64,000 bases of DNA from Dryomyza anilis (Eukaryota; Arthropoda; Insecta; Diptera; Dryomyzidae). The stretch is taken from positions 77,878,367 to 77,942,366 of the forward strand of contig OX638133.1 in the NCBI GenBank assembly GCA_951804985.1, read 5' to 3'. Both the position numbers and the translations under genes were made by a program. This document shows positions 60,411-64,000 of this stretch, piece by piece (position 1 is the first letter of the stretch; each line of letters begins with the position of its first letter). A model generated the notes under the pieces. The model was not told where the DNA came from. It made no database searches and saw only the letters and a list, made by a program, of their open reading frames with translations.

Positions 60411-61190
60411 ACATTTCATTCTGTTCACAACAAGAATACTTAAATTATCTTTTAATTAATGACAATTTCTCCTGCTTTTTTGATGGTTTTAGCACCTTCG
60501 TATAGCTCACTACCCAACTTCACCACATAATCCTATCATTAAATTTATTCACCCTGAAATTGGTGAATGTAATAAAAGTTTTGCTGGCTTTCTCATCTTA
60601 TTATTCGACATCCGGCGCATAGTTTAAGCCACGTTTTACACTAAAAACTAAATACGGCGAAAACAAAGTTAAACACAAACGTCGTGGTCGTGGTCTTGGT
60701 TCTGATACGCGACAAGTCAGACTGTTGTACAACAACAAAGCAAGAGGGCAACACGCAAATTGCCCAACCAACTAAATGTCACTAGTTTAACTTAAACCAA
60801 GCGGAAATAAACGACCGGCAACCCTGACTCAAGTCACACCTTACAGTCGCCTCCGACACCACTGTCGCTCTTTTGTTAAGAAATCAAGTAACAGCATTGC
60901 CACAAAAAAAAAACCAAACGAAAATTAAACAAAAAAAAATGTTTGTACGCAGCTCAGAAAGGTGTGAGCGCACTTTATAATTGCTTTTGTTTCACGTTGT
61001 TGCCGCAGCGACATAAAGCCCTGAAACCCCGTAAAGGTACGTGAAAGCCATAAAATCTCTCTCTCAATCCCCGGATTTTCTGCGAAATTTTCTTACACTA
61101 TTGTTCAAAATGAGAGTGGCTGCATGTAGTATTTAAATTATGGCGAAGTACTTGTGTTTTAAGCTCTAGTAAAAAGAAAGGATTTTATGA
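60411..61190. other. Unique spacer between inverted nonamer arrays
   Basis: About 780 bp of ordinary complexity and higher GC than the neighbours (gtcgtggtcgtggtcttggt, 'gagggcaacacgcaaattgc', 'gttgttgccgcagcgaca'). No frame of note. It looks like ordinary intronic or intergenic fly sequence and may contain conserved noncoding DNA. Confidence 0.5.
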
Positions 61191-61785
61191 TTTAATGTAT
61201 AAAATACATTTTATTTATTTTATGAATTTTATCTATTTTATTAATTTAATGAATTTTATGAATTTCATGAATTTTATTAATTTTGTGAATTTTATAATTT
61301 TTATGAATTTTATGAATTTTATGAATTTTATGAATTTTATGAATTTTATGAATTTTATGAATTTTATGAATTTTATGAATTTTATGAATTTTATGAATTT
61401 TATGAATATTATGAATTTTATGAATTTTATGAATTTTATGAATTTTATGAATTTTATGAATTTTATGAATTTTATGAATTTTATGAATTTTATGAATTTT
61501 ATGAATTTTATGAATTTTATGAATTTTATGAATTTTATGAATTTTATGAATTTTATGAATTTTATGAATTTTATGAATTTTATGAATTTTATGAATTTTA
61601 TGAATTTTATGAATTTTATGAATTTTATAAATTTTATGAATTTTATGATTTTTATAAATTTTATGAATTTTGTGAATTTTATAATTTTTATGAATTTTAT
61701 GAATTTTATGAATTTTATGAATTTTATGAATTTTATAAATTTTATGAATTTTATGAATTTTATGAATTTTATGAATTTTAAAAAT
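61191..61785. repeat. Nonamer satellite in inverse orientation, ~65 units
   Basis: Unit ATGAATTTT is the reverse complement of the main unit of the 8-kb array. The array is very uniform, with a few variants (atgaatatt near 61400; a 'ttttataatttttatgaa' patch near 61285 and again near 61678). The 215-codon frame is an artefact. Confidence 0.95.
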
Positions 61786-62310
61786 TATTTGACCCGTTCC
61801 ACTGTATTTATCTCATTACATAGTTGCCAGCAAATGAAATAAAAACTTTAGCCCTTCCACAACAAGATTTTGGCGTTAATCAGCAACACTATTTTAAGCT
61901 GGCCTTTTAAACTGCCAAGATTTATTGCTACCAAAGTGGGTAAATTAAGCTTGCATACTTTTTGGCTGCCAAACGGTTGCCTTTCTCCTATAATTAACTA
62001 GAAATGATAAAATGTGCTCGAGTGCCACGGCTACATCTCACTGATGAGCACCGCAGCACGGTTTAATGTGTTGCTGGAGGAGGCTGAACCATCTTCGTTG
62101 CTTCGCCGTCAGAAACATTTAAGGTTTATAGCATTTTAATCGACGCTGTTTGACGGCATTTAATTGGCATACCTTGCAGCGGATTAATTTAAAAGTTGGC
62201 TTATTTAACTTCTTCTTAAACAGACATCAATTCAAAGCAGGTAAATTACATCAAAAGTTTGGTTTTACTTTCAGCATAAAGACGATTCTTTTCCATTTCA
62301 AATTTAAATT
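61786..62310. other. Unique DNA between two arrays
   Basis: The patch 62010-62125 is less AT-rich (gtgctcgagtgccacggcta, 'ttgctggaggaggctgaacc') and could be conserved noncoding DNA. No gene seen. Confidence 0.4.
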
Positions 62311-63170
62311 TTCATATTTTCATATTTTCATGTTTTCATATTTTCATATTTTCATATTTTCATATTTTCATATTTTCATATTTTCATATTTTCATATTTT
62401 CATATTTTCATATTTTCATATTTTCATATTTTCATATTTTCATATTTTCATATTTTCATATTTTCATATTTTCATATTTTCATATTTTCATATTTTCATA
62501 TTTTCATATTTTCATATTTTCATATTTTCATATTTTCATATTATCATATTATCATATTATCATATTATCATATTTTCATATTTTCATATTTTCATATTTT
62601 CATATTTTCATATTTTCATATTTTCATATTTTCATATTTTCATATTTTCATATTTTCATATTTTCATATTTTCATATTTTGATATTTTCATATTTTCATA
62701 TTTTCATATTTTCATATTTTCATATTTTCATATTTTCATATTTTCATATTTTCATATTTTCATATTTTCATATTTTCATATTTTCATATTTTCATATTTT
62801 CATATTTTCATATTTTCATATTTTCATATTTTCATATTTTCATATTTTCATATTTTCATATTTTCATATTTTCATATTTTCATATTTTCATATTTTCATA
62901 TTTTCATATTTTCATATTTTCATATTTTCATATTTTCATATTTTCATATTTTCATATTTTCATATTTTCATATTTTCATATTTTCATATTTTCATATTTT
63001 CATATTTTCATATTTTCATATTTTCATATTTTCATATTTTCATATTTTCATATTTTCATATTTTCATTTCATATTTTCATATTTTCATATTTTCATATTT
63101 TCATATTTTCATATTTTCATATTTTCATATTTTCATATTTTCATATTTCATATTTTCATATTTCAAATTT
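62311..63170. repeat. Octamer satellite (TTTTCATA)n, ~107 copies
   Basis: Strict 8-bp period with few variants: a run of four 'ttatcata' units near 62540-62572, a 'tttgatat' near 62678 and short deletions near 63067 and after 63140. Two plus-strand frames of 181 and 372 codons repeat FHIFIFSY (8 residues per 24 bp) and are artefacts. Confidence 0.95.
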
Positions 63171-64000
63171 TCAGTAGATTCGTTAATAATAAAATTCATT
63201 TATATCATAAAATTAAATTCATAATGTATAAATATTATAAATTTTCAACAACAAATTTCTCTATTTAGTACTTTTTACTATGCATGCAATTTACCATCAA
63301 CCAATTTCTCATTTGCATGTGTAACAAATAATTGTTTTTAATTAAAAACTTTTGCCAGTCAAACCATAGTCGCACGTAACCGTTTACCACACACACGTCT
63401 TCGGTGCACTTCACGAATTCCGTCCTATTAGGACCACAAATTTCCACAACGCCCACTTCCTACACCCACATATCAAATGTACCTCTGAGCAATTTCAATA
63501 TGTTGCCAGTTGTACAAAATTCTATTTCTAATTTAATTTAATGACAAAAACTTATTTTTAACCCCGCTGACAATGGTTGTTACTGCGTTTTTTCTTCTTT
63601 TGGCACTAGCAACTTTTTCGACATGTTGTTTATTTTATATGCAACACTGTTAGTAATGAAAAATTTTAAATGAAATTTTATTGTCGTCGTAGTTGTCACC
63701 GTCGCCATCGCTTGTTTTGGTCAACAGCACCGGTCCAAATACCACAAAAACTTGCTAGCTTCGTAAACGTGGTCACTTGTCGACAGTCACTTAAAATTTT
63801 GGGTAAATTTAATTTCGAGCCGCAAACAGGAAAAAAGGTACTCGAATAGGTAGTAGTTGTAGAATAATATGTAACATATGTAATGGTATTTTTTTATGTC
63901 GTTTTTGGTCGACGTCGGTGTTAAGTTAAATACAAAAGTTTACACGAAATTAAAATGTTTGTAAAAATTAAATTAAAAACATTTTGTTTATAACACAAGT
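63171..64000. other. Unique DNA at the right edge, no gene seen
   Basis: Patches of even composition at 63350-63480 and 63680-63800. The 63-codon minus-strand frame near 63265-63456 has an even composition but no motif and is not called. Confidence 0.4.

Noticed and set aside
52911..60459. Two giant reading frames of about 2,500 codons on opposite strands
   Set aside because: They are a 9-bp satellite read in stop-free phases; the repeated tripeptides carry no domain and the same phases are open on both strands.
62150..63268. Frames of 372 and 181 codons repeating FHIFIFSY
   Set aside because: Product of the TTTTCATA octamer array; the unique 50 codons at the start show no motif.

Overview
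The window is AT-rich, gene-poor nuclear DNA of a higher fly, probably a calyptrate such as a blowfly or house-fly relative. Three things point there: several copies of the dipteran 'mini-me' type repeat (a (TA)n tract, a TTCTTGATCAG core and a (GTCY)n tract), a gypsy-type solo LTR with a 4-bp ATAT target duplication, and general base composition. The species is inference. Nothing prokaryotic is present. Only one convincing protein gene is visible: an apparently intronless secreted protein of 406 residues on the minus strand at 32704..33924. A possible exon without a start codon (51831..52310, minus) and a worn reverse-transcriptase tail (46664..46981) are the only other stretches with protein-like composition. 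The rest reads as intergenic or large-intron DNA.

Layout. 1..5900: unique AT-rich DNA with a mini-me remnant, a SINE with perfect target duplications (1900..2208), a dispersed repeat (2882..3770) and a foldback element (3935..4870). 5931..9850: a worn TCTCGAATTAAT satellite interrupted by two mini-me elements. 10861..13740: a worn TTCCCGAATGGACA minisatellite holding a 555-bp tandem duplication. 15323..15882: a foldback element. 17880..18760: a ~164-bp-unit satellite. 19179..20960: an octamer array, almost perfect and then decayed. 22959..23630: a 60-bp tandem array. 23701..24714: an inverted dimer of a TIR element. 25740..26154: a solo LTR. 29017..30325: a minisatellite that reverses orientation at its centre. 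31011..31177: an almost perfect 80-bp hairpin, then another TIR-element copy. 32340..34120: the gene and its flanks. 34500..36830: a nested set of four transposable elements. 37440..38960: a region with a recurring TTCCGGACGGGACA motif and an inserted MITE. 39182..40115: two 15-bp minisatellites, one split by a SINE. 42400..43560 and 48709..49755: two loci of one 19-bp minisatellite. 44563..46402: a hAT-like element with an 8-bp target duplication. 52468..60410: an 8-kb nonamer satellite with higher-order structure. 61191..61785: the same nonamer inverted. 62311..63170: a TTTTCATA array.

There is no gene system here in the sense of cooperating proteins. The striking content is the density of tandem arrays (periods 8, 9, 12, 15, 19, 41, 60, about 164 and 555 bp) beside palindromic and nested mobile elements. 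The very long reading frames in the arrays (up to about 2,500 codons on both strands) exist because the 9-bp period is a multiple of three; they are not proteins. All coordinates and repeat comparisons were made by eye, so ends of worn elements are uncertain by roughly 10-30 bases.
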